A stretch of DNA of 64,000 nucleotides from Sinomicrobium kalidii (GCF_021183825.1 NZ_CP089211.1:2542001-2606000), one strand, 5' to 3'. Shown: positions 1 through 8,964, numbered from the stretch's first letter. Program-made: numbers and translations. Notes: generated by a model not told the origin, from the sequence alone.

Positions 1-585
1 GCAGCATTGATCTATGCGGTATACCTCCGTTCTCCGGAAGTGCAGGCCATTCTGGCGGACGGACAGGCGCCTTCAGTGGCCCCCGGACCGCTTGCCTATA
101 ATACCATAGGGATATTCGGTATCATTGCCGTGATCCTTGCAGGATGGACTACCGCCAATCCTACCATTTACAGGGCCGGGTTGGCATTCCAGGCCATAAT
201 GCCAAAGGCTTCGACATTTAAAGTGACCTTACTGGCAGGAGGGATAGCTACCTTTGCGGGATTGTTCCCGGCCATAGCGATGAAACTGCTGGATTTTGTA
301 GCACTGTACGGTTTTATCCTGGCGCCCTTCGGGGCAATAATTGTCTTCGATCATTTTTTTGCCGATAAATACGGAATACAGCGGTTTTATGCAGAAAAGG
401 AAGGAATCCGGTTTAACATTGCGGTGTTCCTGGCCTGGGTGGTCAGTTTTGCCGTGTTTTATTTTATTTCCCTGCAATTTGATGTTTTCCTTTCTTTCGT
501 TACCCTGCCCACATGGCTTTGTTGCGGGGTATTGTTTTTGGTTTTCAGCAAGTATTTTCAACGAAGGACAACAGTGAAGCGTTGA
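1..585 (+). CDS. NCS1-type purine/cytosine permease, C-terminal part (truncated by window edge)
   Basis: The reading frame is open from base 1, so only the last 194 or so residues of a larger protein are present. They are strongly hydrophobic, with about five membrane segments separated by short loops. The segment around WTTANPTIYRAGLAFQ resembles the conserved helix-loop of the nucleobase:cation symporter-1 family, which brings purines, cytosine or related ring compounds across the inner membrane. The protein ends in a short basic tail (QRRTTVKR), as expected at a cytoplasmic C-terminus. Substrate cannot be told from this fragment. It is followed by a hairpin at 614-656 and the convergent siderophore receptor, so it is the last gene of its transcript. 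Confidence 0.7.
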   Translation, partial: AALIYAVYLRSPEVQAILADGQAPSVAPGPLAYNTIGIFGIIAVILAGWTTANPTIYRAGLAFQAIMPKASTFKVTLLAGGIATFAGLFPAIAMKLLDFVALYGFILAPFGAIIVFDHFFADKYGIQRFYAEKEGIRFNIAVFLAWVVSFAVFYFISLQFDVFLSFVTLPTWLCCGVLFLVFSKYFQRRTTVKR

Positions 586-613
586 TGAATTTGAGTTAGT
601 TAGTTGGTATGAA

Positions 614-656
614 AAACCCTGCCGGTATTTTCCTTCCGGAAAGAACGGCAGGGTTT
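614..656. terminator. Bidirectional intrinsic terminator between permease and TonB receptor
   Basis: An 11-base stem (AAACCCTGCCG at 614-624 pairs with CGGCAGGGTTT at 646-656) lies between two convergent genes. A run of five A just before the left arm gives a T-run on the minus strand, so it fits best as terminator of the receptor gene. On the plus strand the arm is followed by a weaker T-rich stretch. Confidence 0.75.
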
Positions 657-678
657 GGATTTTTAAGAAACCGGCTTT

Positions 679-3111
679 TTAGAACGTATAAGAAAAGTTG
701 GCCGATATGGTCCTGGTCCATTGCGGGTTGATGGTAGACCATCCCTTATAGTATTCTTCATCTGTGATGTTATCGAGTTTCAGCGTAATGCGGAAATCGC
801 GTGTGCCGTAAAATGCGGATGCATTGAGTACGGTGTATTCCGGTACGGTGAACACTCCGGTCGTATTCCGGTTCATGATCTTGTTTTCGCCCGCATAGTT
901 GCCTCCGAAACCTAAACCGAAACCTTCGAGCCTACCTCCGGTAAACTGGTAACCTGCCCAGAAATTGGCCATGTTTACGGGGCCCGCTTCTTCGGGTCTT
1001 CTGCCTTTAAAATCAGCAGCACCTTCTTCTAACCTGCTGTCATTGTAGCTGTAACCTGCTATCAGGTTTAATCCCCGTACGGGGTTGGCGTTGATATTGG
1101 CTTCGAACCCTTTACTCCTCTGTTCACCATCCTGGGTATAGAAATAATTATTGGCATCGATGTCTACCCGGAGTGTCCTGTCGGTTACTTTAATATCGTA
1201 GTAACTCAGGGTAGCCGTTAATTTATCGTCAAAGAGGTTTAATTTGGTTCCGAACTCAAGCTGGTTGGCATGCTCCGGCTTAAAAGATTCTACCGAGGTG
1301 ACACCTTCTGTTACTATGGTTTGAGGAGCGACATTGGTAAACCCGTCCATGTAATTGGCAAAAACGGAAACCTTGTCGAGCACGGGCTGGTATACCAGTC
1401 CGAATTTCGGGGAAAAAGAAGTCTGGTTGTAGGTGTCGTCCCAGAAGCGGTCTACACGAAGGCTGGCCATGGCAGACAGCTCAGGAAGGATGTTGATGAC
1501 ATCGGAAGCGTATACACTGAAAATTTCCTGTACGGTCTTATTCGGTGTTATTTGGGATTCGGCAAGCAGAGCATCGGTCCCGGCCTGGGTAAGTACCCCG
1601 CTGTCATCGGTATAACCTGCAGGATCGGTTATGCCCAGCACTTGTTCATTAAACCCTTGCAGGTCACTTCCTATGTAAACCATTCCGTTTTGGATATAAG
1701 GGGTGCTGTTGTTATTGACATTGGTTTGCAGGTAATCGATCCCCGCTACGATCCTGTTCCTCATGGAGCCTATCTCGAAGTCTCCTATAAAATTTTGCTG
1801 GATATCCGTACCAACGGTTTCCGATTTCTGTTTGTTGATATATCTTGCCAGTACGATACCTTCTGTAAGGGGTGTATACTGTGTTCCTTCATACAGGTAG
1901 GAGTAATACCCGTCTGATTTTGCAGAAGAATTGGAAAACGCAGTCTGTGAAGTCCAGTGGTCACTGAGTTTATAGTTCATCTGTGCCTGAAGGCTGTATG
2001 TAGGGTTGTCTATGTACAGGTCGTTGCTGGTATAAGACCGCTTGTGATCGTAATCAAGCTCCTCCATATTGTGTACACGCAGCGGTGCTCCCCGGTCGAG
2101 GAAAAGCATGGTCTGGTTGGTACTCCTTCCGTTATAGATTTCAGCGTTGACAAGAAACGAGAGCTTGTCGTTTACCTGGTAGGATAAGGAGGGGGCTACG
2201 AAAAATGATCTTCTGAACCCGGCATCCTGGTAGCTGTTCTGGGTGTGATAGGCACCGTTTACACGCAGGTTGATGTCTTTCTCACTGCTCAGGGGTGTAT
2301 TGACATCTACCGTAACCCGGTTTTGTCCGTAGCTTCCCGCGGTATAGGAAACATTGCCCCTGAACGTGCTGAACGGTTTTTTGGTAACAATATTGATAAG
2401 TCCGCCATACGAAATAAGGCTGCTTCCGTAAAGTGTGCCCGATGGGCCTTTGATAACCTCAATACGCTCGGTATTGGCAAGGTCCGGGCTTCCGTTGGTC
2501 AGGGCGGGGAGGGCATTGAGCATGGTGGGCTGTACGGCAAATCCGCGAATGGAAAAATATCCGGCGCCGTCGTTACCCCTTCCTGTGGGTTCCCATAGCA
2601 GGCTAATACCGGGAGCGTTTTTCAGGGCGTCGTTAAAGTTGGTCACGACCTGGTCTTCGAGGAGTTCGCTGCCTATGCTGTTGAATACCTGCGGGTTTTC
2701 GATATCGCTTAATGGCATTTTAGAGACATATGCACTTTCTTTTTGTGCGTATTTGTTGGTTTTATGACCTTCAACAACCACTTCGGCGAGTTGTTCCTGT
2801 TGTTCGGTGAGCACAATGTTGGGTACGGAAGTAGTTTCATTACTTCTTACCACAACCCTTATTTCACGGGTTTTCAAACCTACCGAAGAGGCTTTCAGCA
2901 GGTATGCTCCGGGTTGAATTCCGGTAATTTCATAGGCGCCGCGGCTGTCGGTCAATGCTCCTTTGGAAGTACCGTTCTGTCCTATTGTTATGGTTACATA
3001 TTCAAGAGGAGAATTATTCACGGCAGTAACGGTCCCTTTAATAGTTCCTGTTTGTGCCAGGGCTGTAGCAGAAAAGCCCAGAAAGGCAAAGAAAAGAAAT
3101 AGTCTTTTCAT
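679..3111 (-). CDS. TonB-dependent siderophore receptor with carboxypeptidase-regulatory-like N-terminal domain
   Basis: The 810-residue outer-membrane receptor takes up a ferric siderophore using TonB energy. Residues 1-20 form a signal peptide ending in ALAQ. Residues 22-105 or so are a CarboxypepD_reg-like beta-sandwich common in Bacteroidota receptors. The plug follows (about 130-245), with IEVIKGPSGTLYGSS and GGLINIVTKKPF typical of FhuA/FhuE/FpvA-type receptors, then a 22-strand barrel ending in NFSYTF with the usual terminal phenylalanine. Length is normal for the family. A good Bacteroidetes promoter lies just upstream (3148-3178). No siderophore synthesis or periplasmic binding genes are nearby, so the siderophore is probably foreign and its identity is unknown. 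No Fur box was recognised. Confidence 0.9.
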   Translation of the reverse strand: MKRLFLFFAFLGFSATALAQTGTIKGTVTAVNNSPLEYVTITIGQNGTSKGALTDSRGAYEITGIQPGAYLLKASSVGLKTREIRVVVRSNETTSVPNIVLTEQQEQLAEVVVEGHKTNKYAQKESAYVSKMPLSDIENPQVFNSIGSELLEDQVVTNFNDALKNAPGISLLWEPTGRGNDGAGYFSIRGFAVQPTMLNALPALTNGSPDLANTERIEVIKGPSGTLYGSSLISYGGLINIVTKKPFSTFRGNVSYTAGSYGQNRVTVDVNTPLSSEKDINLRVNGAYHTQNSYQDAGFRRSFFVAPSLSYQVNDKLSFLVNAEIYNGRSTNQTMLFLDRGAPLRVHNMEELDYDHKRSYTSNDLYIDNPTYSLQAQMNYKLSDHWTSQTAFSNSSAKSDGYYSYLYEGTQYTPLTEGIVLARYINKQKSETVGTDIQQNFIGDFEIGSMRNRIVAGIDYLQTNVNNNSTPYIQNGMVYIGSDLQGFNEQVLGITDPAGYTDDSGVLTQAGTDALLAESQITPNKTVQEIFSVYASDVINILPELSAMASLRVDRFWDDTYNQTSFSPKFGLVYQPVLDKVSVFANYMDGFTNVAPQTIVTEGVTSVESFKPEHANQLEFGTKLNLFDDKLTATLSYYDIKVTDRTLRVDIDANNYFYTQDGEQRSKGFEANINANPVRGLNLIAGYSYNDSRLEEGAADFKGRRPEEAGPVNMANFWAGYQFTGGRLEGFGLGFGGNYAGENKIMNRNTTGVFTVPEYTVLNASAFYGTRDFRITLKLDNITDEEYYKGWSTINPQWTRTISANFSYTF

Positions 3112-3147
3112 CGGGTTTGTTTTTATTTAGATTTATTTTAAACAGCA

Positions 3148-3178
3148 CAAAAGTATTTAACGGAGTTTTAAGAACAAA
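3148..3178 (-). promoter_or_regulatory. Bacteroidetes-type promoter of the siderophore receptor
   Basis: On the minus strand TTTG (3178-3175) is followed after exactly 19 bases by TACTTTTG (3155-3148). This matches the Bacteroidetes primary sigma factor consensus TTTG-N19-TAnnTTTG. The predicted transcript start is about 30 bases from the ATG. Confidence 0.7.
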
Positions 3179-3339
3179 ACTTTTTCAGCTATAATTTTGT
3201 GTTTATAAGTGTTTGTAAAAAAGGGTGTTATTTATGGAAAGTATCCTTTTTCTGTCTTTTTCAGGAAGTGAAATACCAAATCCTGTACGGCGTGAAGGCA
3301 TATTAGTTGTGGGAGCACCACAAGTGATACAAAATAAAA

Positions 3340-3369
3340 AACCCTTCTGTCATCGATGACAGAAGGGTT
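3340..3369 (-). terminator. Intrinsic terminator of rplU-rpmA
   Basis: A perfect 30-base palindrome centred on ATCGAT lies 25 bases past the rpmA stop codon. It is followed on the minus strand by TTTTTATTTT, giving a classic intrinsic terminator. Confidence 0.85.
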
Positions 3370-3393
3370 GATGTTTTGCGAAAAAGGTATTTC

Positions 3394-3654
3394 CTAAGCC
3401 TCGAAAGGCTCTATGGAAACATAAGATTTATTACCTCTTTTCTTTTCGAATTTTACAACGCCGTCAATTTTTGCGTGCAGGGTATGGTCTTTACCCATGT
3501 ACACATTTTCACCCGGGTTATGGGCTGTACCGCGTTGACGTACGATGATATTTCCTGCAACGGCAGCTTGTCCTCCGTATATTTTTACACCGAGGCGTTT
3601 AGATTCTGATTCCCTACCGTTTTTGGAACTACCTACACCTTTTTTGTGAGCCAT
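3394..3654 (-). CDS. rpmA: 50S ribosomal protein L27
   Basis: The 86-residue protein starts [16 protein letters not shown] and continues with [12 protein letters not shown] and [11 protein letters not shown], the hallmark L27 sequence. L27 binds 23S rRNA near the peptidyl-transferase centre, where its N-terminus contacts the tRNA ends. There is no long N-terminal extension needing proteolysis as in Firmicutes. It lies 75 bases downstream of rplU in the same direction, the usual rplU-rpmA pairing, and is followed by a strong terminator. Confidence 0.98.
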   Translation of the reverse strand: MAHKKGVGSSKNGRESESKRLGVKIYGGQAAVAGNIIVRQRGTAHNPGENVYMGKDHTLHAKIDGVVKFEKKRGNKSYVSIEPFEA

Positions 3655-3729
3655 TTTTATTCGGTTTTTTGCCCTGTTTTACCAGTCGGTAGAAACAGAG
3701 GATGGGTTATACTTTAGTTCTCAGCGGGG

Positions 3730-4407
3730 CTATTTTTCAATACCACCGTCCAGTTTTTCCTGTAATTCTTTCAATTCGTCCCATTTGCCGTCAGCTGCGA
3801 GTTGTGCCTGCTGAGGCCATGTGTCGGGAACTTTACTTGCATAGCGCGGGCCTGCTTCGGTGAGGATGTCTTTCAACTTGTCTACGGAAGCAGCAGCCAG
3901 GTCTGCATACGAACTGATCCCGGCGTTGTTAAACAATTCTGCAATTTTGGGTCCGATGCCTTCTATTTTTCTCAGGTCGTCCCCGGCAGCCTGTTTGCCG
4001 GCTTTTTTTGCGGGAGCTTTTTTGGCTGCAGTTTCTGCCTCTTCTTTTTTGGCAGGTTTTTCCGCTTTGGCCTTGGGAGCAGATTTCTTTGCTCCTGAAG
4101 CGACGATGTTCTCAACAACGATTTCGGTGAGGGCCTGCCTGTGGCCGTTCTTTACCCTGTAACCTTTTCGTCTTTTCTTTTTGAAAACAATAACTTTGTC
4201 ACCCTTGAGGTGCTTCACTATTTTGGCTTCTACGGAAGCGCCATCTATAGCCGGGGCGCCGATGGTAACGTCACCTGAATTGTCCAGCAGAAGAACATTG
4301 TCGAAAGATATTTTCGCTCCTTCTTCTTCGGCCAGGCGGTGTACGAAAACCTTCTGGTCTTTCGCAACTTTGAATTGCTGCCCTGCTATCTCTACAATTG
4401 CATACAT
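3730..4407 (-). CDS. rplU: 50S ribosomal protein L21 with C-terminal helix-hairpin-helix extension
   Basis: Residues 1-103 are a complete L21 ([31 protein letters not shown]), the 23S rRNA-binding protein that is normally about 103 residues. Here it is followed by a Lys/Ala/Glu-rich linker (104-141) and then a folded-looking domain (142-225) with [20 protein letters not shown], a helix-hairpin-helix pattern of the kind that binds nucleic acid backbone. The total of 225 residues is more than double the norm. From memory, such extensions occur in other Flavobacteriia, so this is probably lineage-specific and not a recent fusion. It is cotranscribed with rpmA from the promoter at 4468-4498. Confidence 0.95.
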   Translation of the reverse strand: MYAIVEIAGQQFKVAKDQKVFVHRLAEEEGAKISFDNVLLLDNSGDVTIGAPAIDGASVEAKIVKHLKGDKVIVFKKKRRKGYRVKNGHRQALTEIVVENIVASGAKKSAPKAKAEKPAKKEEAETAAKKAPAKKAGKQAAGDDLRKIEGIGPKIAELFNNAGISSYADLAAASVDKLKDILTEAGPRYASKVPDTWPQQAQLAADGKWDELKELQEKLDGGIEK

Positions 4408-4467
4408 AGCGTTCGTTATATTTAAATTTAATTATTGGTAAAGCCAGTGCATGCGCAAAGGCGGGTG

Positions 4468-4498
4468 CAAATATACGTCTAATTCTCTAAAAGGCAAG
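4468..4498 (-). promoter_or_regulatory. Promoter of rplU-rpmA
   Basis: On the minus strand CTTG (4498-4495), 19 bases, then TATATTTG (4475-4468), close to TTTG-N19-TAnnTTTG. The leader to the rplU ATG is about 55 bases. Confidence 0.65.
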
Positions 4499-4516
4499 TG
4501 GGTTATACTAAATTTT

Positions 4517-4981
4517 TTATGCTTTTCCCGGGATTTTCTTCGAGAGGTTCCAGGAGGGCTTGAATTTTTGCATAAAAGCAAGAGTGAGTACCACGGTAGA
4601 GGCAAATCCTTCCACCGCAACAATAAAGAGTAATATTCCCGGTCCCTGGTTATAGCCACGTATCCACGTATTCATTATTTTTTCCGGGAAAGCAGGGTCC
4701 AGGTGGAACATGTATATTCCCATAAACCCGACAAAAATGATCGTGGCCAGAAAACCTGTGAATATCCCGGTTGTAGCACCGGCATAATAGTCGAATTTTT
4801 CCTGTTGCACAAGGCGCTTGTAGCGGATGGAAGCATAGATACCATAGGCTACGATCGCCCCGTTGAGCAGACGGAGCCATATATTTTCGTGAAGATCGAA
4901 CAGTTTAACGATCAGAAAATAGGCAATTAAAACAATGGCCGTGACAATGCCGTACCGGAGGGAAATATGTTTTGAGCCCAT
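4517..4981 (-). CDS. DUF4199 family membrane protein
   Basis: This 154-residue inner-membrane protein has four predicted membrane helices (roughly residues 8-26, 36-52, 72-92 and 110-135) and a basic C-terminal tail. The overall pattern, with YGIYASIRYKR after helix 2 and a GxxTGF segment in helix 3, matches the DUF4199 family, common in Bacteroidota and without a known function. It is flanked by rplU downstream and by the DMT exporter about 300 bases upstream, all on the minus strand, with no sign of tight coupling. Nothing in the sequence suggests a catalytic role. Confidence 0.7.
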   Translation of the reverse strand: MGSKHISLRYGIVTAIVLIAYFLIVKLFDLHENIWLRLLNGAIVAYGIYASIRYKRLVQQEKFDYYAGATTGIFTGFLATIIFVGFMGIYMFHLDPAFPEKIMNTWIRGYNQGPGILLFIVAVEGFASTVVLTLAFMQKFKPSWNLSKKIPGKA

Positions 4982-5235
4982 AACCTTATAAATTATTGGA
5001 TTTGAGGAAATAAGTTACGAAAAAAAAGTGGTATGGTGATAAAATGGCTCCTTTTTTTGGATGAAATTGCTGAAAATACGGGGAAATCCTCAGTTGTTTA
5101 AGAGCATAAATGTATAAGTATAAAACGACGGATAAAATGATTGGTTTGGAGCATATCTTGTTCCTGTCTCCCGGCAGATGGGTGCATAATAAGGTATTTG
5201 CAGGTATAGGGCATCGGACGGTATTGTAAATATTT

Positions 5236-5272
5236 CCGGTTCCCGACAGGTATAAAACCCGCCGGGAACCGG
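5236..5272 (-). terminator. Hairpin after the DMT exporter gene
   Basis: A perfect 10-base stem (CCGGTTCCCG at 5236-5245 with CGGGAACCGG at 5263-5272) lies 6 bases past the exporter stop codon on the minus strand. There is no clear T-run after it (AAATATTT), so it may be a 3'-end stabilising hairpin instead of an efficient terminator. Confidence 0.5.
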
Positions 5273-5278
5273 GTGGTT

Positions 5279-6193
5279 TCAGGAAAACTTCTTGCGGAGA
5301 ACGGCTTTACCTTTTTTGCTGGAAGCCTTTTTACCGGCGAGGTAAACACCGGTCAGGACAATAGCGGCACCCACCAATTGCCGGGCATTCATTTTCTCAT
5401 GGTCAAGAAAACCCCAGATAGAAGCTACAACCGGGATAAGGTAGGTCACGGAAGTGGCAAATACCGGAGAAGAGATCTGGACCAGCCGGAAAAACAGAAT
5501 GTTAGCTATTCCGGTTCCAATAACACCCAATATGAAAATAAAACCTATAGATGCCAGGGTCGCGGGGGAGTTGATGTGCTCCAGTATACCGGAGAATAGC
5601 AGTATGGTCAGGGCGGGAACAGCCAATACCAGAAAATTTCCGGTGACAATACTCAGTGAGTTGAGGTCCTGTAAATATCGTTTCAGGATATTTACGTTAA
5701 GGGCGTAACAGATGGTGGCGATGATAATGAATATGGCGAAAAAATAATTCTGCCCGGGGTTCATGGATGCCCCGTTGAAAATGAGAAGGATACTTCCCAG
5801 AAGACCGATAAGTACACCGATAACCTGTTTTTTCTCAAAACCCACACGGAAGAAAAGAATACCTAAAATCAGGGCGTTCAGCGGCACCATGGAATTGAGG
5901 ATTGCCGTTACCGAACTGTCAATTTGTGTTTGTGCGATGGCAAAAAAATAGGCCGGGATAAACGTTCCGAGGAAGGAAGTAATGACAATGTACTTCCAGT
6001 GGTGTTTGCGTATCTGTTTCAGGCTTTTGAAACCGACTACCATCAGGAATAACGCGGCGAATAATATCCGGAATGAGCCCAGCTCTACCGGGGAGAGCCC
6101 GGTGAGGCCGTGTTTTATCAGAATAAACGAACTTCCCCATACCAGGGCAAGTACGGAGAGAATTAACCATTTGTTGTTCTTGCTGTTGTTCAT
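5279..6193 (-). CDS. EamA/DMT superfamily transporter (probable exporter)
   Basis: The 304-residue inner-membrane protein shows ten hydrophobic segments arranged as two EamA repeats of five. It starts LALVWGSSFILIKHG, the usual first helix, and the second repeat holds GIANILFFRLVQISSPVFATSVTYLIPVVASIWG, split here over adjoining helices. These drug/metabolite transporters mostly export amino acids, metabolites or toxic compounds. The C-terminus is strongly basic (KKASSKKGKAVLRKKFS), consistent with a cytoplasmic end. An ArsR-type regulator gene lies upstream in the same direction, and an operator-like palindrome at 6345-6360 lies between the two, so repression by that regulator is likely. Substrate unknown. 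Confidence 0.88.
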   Translation of the reverse strand: MNNSKNNKWLILSVLALVWGSSFILIKHGLTGLSPVELGSFRILFAALFLMVVGFKSLKQIRKHHWKYIVITSFLGTFIPAYFFAIAQTQIDSSVTAILNSMVPLNALILGILFFRVGFEKKQVIGVLIGLLGSILLIFNGASMNPGQNYFFAIFIIIATICYALNVNILKRYLQDLNSLSIVTGNFLVLAVPALTILLFSGILEHINSPATLASIGFIFILGVIGTGIANILFFRLVQISSPVFATSVTYLIPVVASIWGFLDHEKMNARQLVGAAIVLTGVYLAGKKASSKKGKAVLRKKFS

Positions 6194-6344
6194 GACAGGA
6201 ATACGTGAGATTTGTAATGCAAAAATGCATTGTTTTTATTTGATTTCTATTCGTTTTCTTGCGTTATTTCAGGAGTGAATTTTTCGCTCCGAATACACCT
6301 GTTATCCATATCTCCTGTTTTCATAGACAGTCTCTTATTCATGA

Positions 6345-6360
6345 ATCGAGATATGTCGAT
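6345..6360. promoter_or_regulatory. Putative ArsR operator upstream of the DMT exporter
   Basis: ATCGA-GATATG-TCGAT is an inverted repeat with a 6-base spacer. The 18-base stretch ATCGAGATATGTCGATGT differs at only two positions from the palindrome overlapping the regulator's own promoter at 6697-6716. It lies 18 bases past the regulator's stop codon and about 150 bases upstream of the exporter ATG. Confidence 0.65.
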
Positions 6361-6377
6361 GTATGTTTTCAAAAAAA

Positions 6378-6677
6378 TTATATGTTTTCTATTTCTTTCC
6401 GGTACGCGTTTAGTGTTTCCTCGTTCCTTTTAAAATAGGTCCATTTGCCGTAACGGGTGGGTTCGATTAACCCGGCCTTGTACATCATGTTCAGGTAATG
6501 CGATACGGTAGACTGCGACAATCCCGTTTTTCTCCGGATGTGATCTACACAAACACCGTCGTTAAAATGACCGAGCTCCCGGTGCGGCGGAAAGTGTTCC
6601 TCCGGATGTTTCAGCCAGGTAAGGATATCCACCCTTGCCTTGTTAGACAGTACTTTGCTTATTTCTACAATATCCAT
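6378..6677 (-). CDS. ArsR-type winged-helix transcriptional regulator
   Basis: This 99-residue protein (from ATG at 6677) begins MDIVEISKVLSNKARVDILTWL and has a winged helix-turn-helix with TGLSQSTVSHYLNMMYKAGLIEPTR as recognition helix and wing region, typical of ArsR/SmtB-like repressors. The ELCVCD-type metal box is not present; one Cys (in DGVCVDH) and several His are spread over the 55-residue N-terminal half, so metal sensing is possible but not shown. An upstream in-frame TTG at 6692 is unlikely because a TATATTTG box lies at 6682-6689. The gene sits upstream of a DMT exporter and both have matching palindromes, so it probably represses itself and the exporter. Confidence 0.85.
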   Translation of the reverse strand: MDIVEISKVLSNKARVDILTWLKHPEEHFPPHRELGHFNDGVCVDHIRRKTGLSQSTVSHYLNMMYKAGLIEPTRYGKWTYFKRNEETLNAYRKEIENI

Positions 6678-6681
6678 GATG

Positions 6682-6716
6682 CAAATATACAATTATATAT
6701 CGAAATATGTCGATAT
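6682..6716 (-). promoter_or_regulatory. arsR-type gene promoter with overlapping operator
   Basis: The palindrome ATATCGA-AATATG-TCGATAT lies at 6697-6716. On the minus strand it is followed by TATATTTG (6689-6682), a -7 box directly upstream of the ATG, implying a very short or absent leader. The palindrome covers the place of the -33 element, as expected for autorepression. Confidence 0.65.
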
Positions 6717-6758
6717 GTTTAAAAATAGTGGAAAGGACATCCGAAAAGTATCCCGGCC

Positions 6759-8912
6759 TTATTTAATCAGGTGAATTGTTTGGGTGTCCTCTTCCCGTTC
6801 CACAAGGATGACTTCACCGGAGAGTACCTGGCCTTCCACCAGTAAAAAAGGATTCAGGTTATTTGATGCCTTATGTGACACTACAAGGATGTACTCTTTT
6901 CCGGAAAAAGTTATTTTTACGGCTTCGGCTTCGTTGTCAGCTACAACTTTATCCTGCCTGTTATAAACCGGTATTTTTTCATAGTGTAAACGGTTATTTT
7001 CCGGAAAGTACAACAAGGTGATAAAGGAAGTGAAGCCTTTTTTCTTTTTATACAGTTCTGCGCGTTTTACGGGTTTTTTCAGGTTGTATTCCGGAGACCA
7101 CCAGGCATCTTCTAATTGTATTTCAGGTTTTTTCAAGGGCCGGATGTGCAGATTATTACCGGCATGGGTGGTGGATAATCCGCCGTTTTGTATTTCCACC
7201 TGCTTGTCCGGGAAATTGAAATACCGTGAATAGGTGTGTTCTTCTTTTCCGTTAAAGCTGTCTACCAGTATCCAAAGGTCCGGTTTGATGTAAATCATTC
7301 TGCGTTTCATCCATACGGGGTCTTCCAGCCGGAGGTAAGCGGTGTTGATGGCTTCGGCATAATCGTAGTCTTTTGTGATCTTGGTAAAAACACCTTCGGA
7401 CCGGGCTTCGTAGGCATTGCCCCAGGAACCCGCATACGCGCTGTTGGGCAGGCCGTCTACCCCAAGTGTGTTATGTGCCTTGTTGTCCTTGAAATATTTT
7501 CGCCATTTGTTATTGACGTAGGTGTAGCGGCCTCCGTCGATGAGGTAATCCCTGCCGTGGGCAAAAAGGGTGAAGTGCAGCAGGTTGTCATGAGAATGCC
7601 CTCCACCCAGTCGTTTCATGTGAAAACTGCTGTAATAAGCATCCTCTTTCCACGAAGAACGGGAATAAAGATCACCGGAGTTTTGCTGGTATGCCGACAG
7701 GAAATCCGGTTCCTGCCCATCCATGTTGCTGTACTTTTTTTGCTTTTCTTTCCCGAAAACAAAGAAATTATGATAGTCGAGTGTGTCATATGCCCTGGAC
7801 CTTATAGTCTTGTCTTTAAAAACTATGGCGGCTGTGGTCAGTAGCCCGCGCAGGTCATTGTCGTCGCTGTCGCCCAGCAGGGGTTCGTGGTAGTTTGGTT
7901 TTTGCCACTCCACGTTGGCATAGGCCATATCTTTTGTTTTTTGCAGCGTGGTTTCGGGAAGTTCGATGTTTTTTCTTTGGGCGAGCAATATGGTGTTCAG
8001 GTAACAGTGAAACACTTCGTTGTGGTACATGGGCGATTGTTCCCATTGCGTGCCGTCGTCCGGTACCTGGTTTTGGATGCAGGTGTTTAGTTTGTCAATT
8101 GCGCTTTCTCTCCACTTTTCCGCCGCTTTGAATTTATCTAAAAATACAGCAAGGTTAAAAAGTCCGTGAAATTCCAGTACGCCCCAGTTACTCATTTGCG
8201 AGTGCCTGTTATATCCCCGGTCTATAAATTCGGCATGGACATAAAGGGCGTCGAGGAGCTTTTCCAGGAATTGCGGGGTAATATGACGGGAATTTTTGAC
8301 CAGTTCAAAGGTCTTTATCCAGTTTTCGGCCCGGATACCGGCTTCGATCCGCCGCCATGATTTCCATTGGTTGCTTTCCAGTACCGGGTTGTTGTCTATC
8401 CAGTGGGTCACCTGCTCCACAAAGGTGCTGGCATACTTTTCCTTTCCGGTGAAGAAATAGGCCTTGCCCAGGTCTACCCAATAGCGGTGCCGGTTGAGCA
8501 TAAAGGTCCATTCCGGGTCTCCGAAGGGTTCGGCATGCCAGTCTATTTCCTTTTTGAACTGGTAGGGGGCTGTAGTCTTTTCCATGTCCCATTCGTAGCG
8601 GAAGAGGAAGTACTTATTGCGCACTTCGTCTGCAGTTTTTATGGAAGTCCGGACTTCTTCCTTGTAATGGTCGCGGATGTAGGGCAGGTCGGTTTCGGAA
8701 ACTTGTATATACAGGTTTTCCTTCCGGCGAAAAATGTCCAGGAGCACTTTCCGGGCCTCTTGCGTCCGGCCCTTGTCGTAGTACATTTTTACCGCTTTCA
8801 GGGCGGGGTCGTTCAGGTCCAGTTTTTCGAAAATATCGCCGGCCGTTCCGGGGAAGGCTCTGAGAATTCCGAAGAGGATGCAGCATACCAGTGCAATGCA
8901 ATGTTTGTTCAT
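6759..8912 (-). CDS. Heparinase II/III-type polysaccharide lyase (PL12-like)
   Basis: The 717-residue protein has a signal peptide (1-24), an alpha/alpha-toroid domain (about 90-390) and a beta-sandwich domain (about 410-717). Such lyases cut uronic-acid-containing glycosaminoglycans by beta-elimination. Visible candidates for catalysis are N242 in SNWGVLEFHG, Y296 in SPMYHNEV and the HxHD motif at 439-442 (GGGHSHDN). The 54-residue spacing between Asn and Tyr equals that I recall for heparinase III of Pedobacter (N240/Y294). PL12 is therefore my best guess, but other heparinase-fold families cut hyaluronan, chondroitin or alginate. No lipobox or sorting domain is seen, so it is probably periplasmic. 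It is the last gene of the locus, 52 bases after the PL8 gene. Confidence 0.85.
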   Translation of the reverse strand: MNKHCIALVCCILFGILRAFPGTAGDIFEKLDLNDPALKAVKMYYDKGRTQEARKVLLDIFRRKENLYIQVSETDLPYIRDHYKEEVRTSIKTADEVRNKYFLFRYEWDMEKTTAPYQFKKEIDWHAEPFGDPEWTFMLNRHRYWVDLGKAYFFTGKEKYASTFVEQVTHWIDNNPVLESNQWKSWRRIEAGIRAENWIKTFELVKNSRHITPQFLEKLLDALYVHAEFIDRGYNRHSQMSNWGVLEFHGLFNLAVFLDKFKAAEKWRESAIDKLNTCIQNQVPDDGTQWEQSPMYHNEVFHCYLNTILLAQRKNIELPETTLQKTKDMAYANVEWQKPNYHEPLLGDSDDNDLRGLLTTAAIVFKDKTIRSRAYDTLDYHNFFVFGKEKQKKYSNMDGQEPDFLSAYQQNSGDLYSRSSWKEDAYYSSFHMKRLGGGHSHDNLLHFTLFAHGRDYLIDGGRYTYVNNKWRKYFKDNKAHNTLGVDGLPNSAYAGSWGNAYEARSEGVFTKITKDYDYAEAINTAYLRLEDPVWMKRRMIYIKPDLWILVDSFNGKEEHTYSRYFNFPDKQVEIQNGGLSTTHAGNNLHIRPLKKPEIQLEDAWWSPEYNLKKPVKRAELYKKKKGFTSFITLLYFPENNRLHYEKIPVYNRQDKVVADNEAEAVKITFSGKEYILVVSHKASNNLNPFLLVEGQVLSGEVILVEREEDTQTIHLIK

Positions 8913-8964
8913 AGGGTTATCGTTTTTCTTCCTTGTACACTCCCCGATGTTGTTGAGTGTTATT

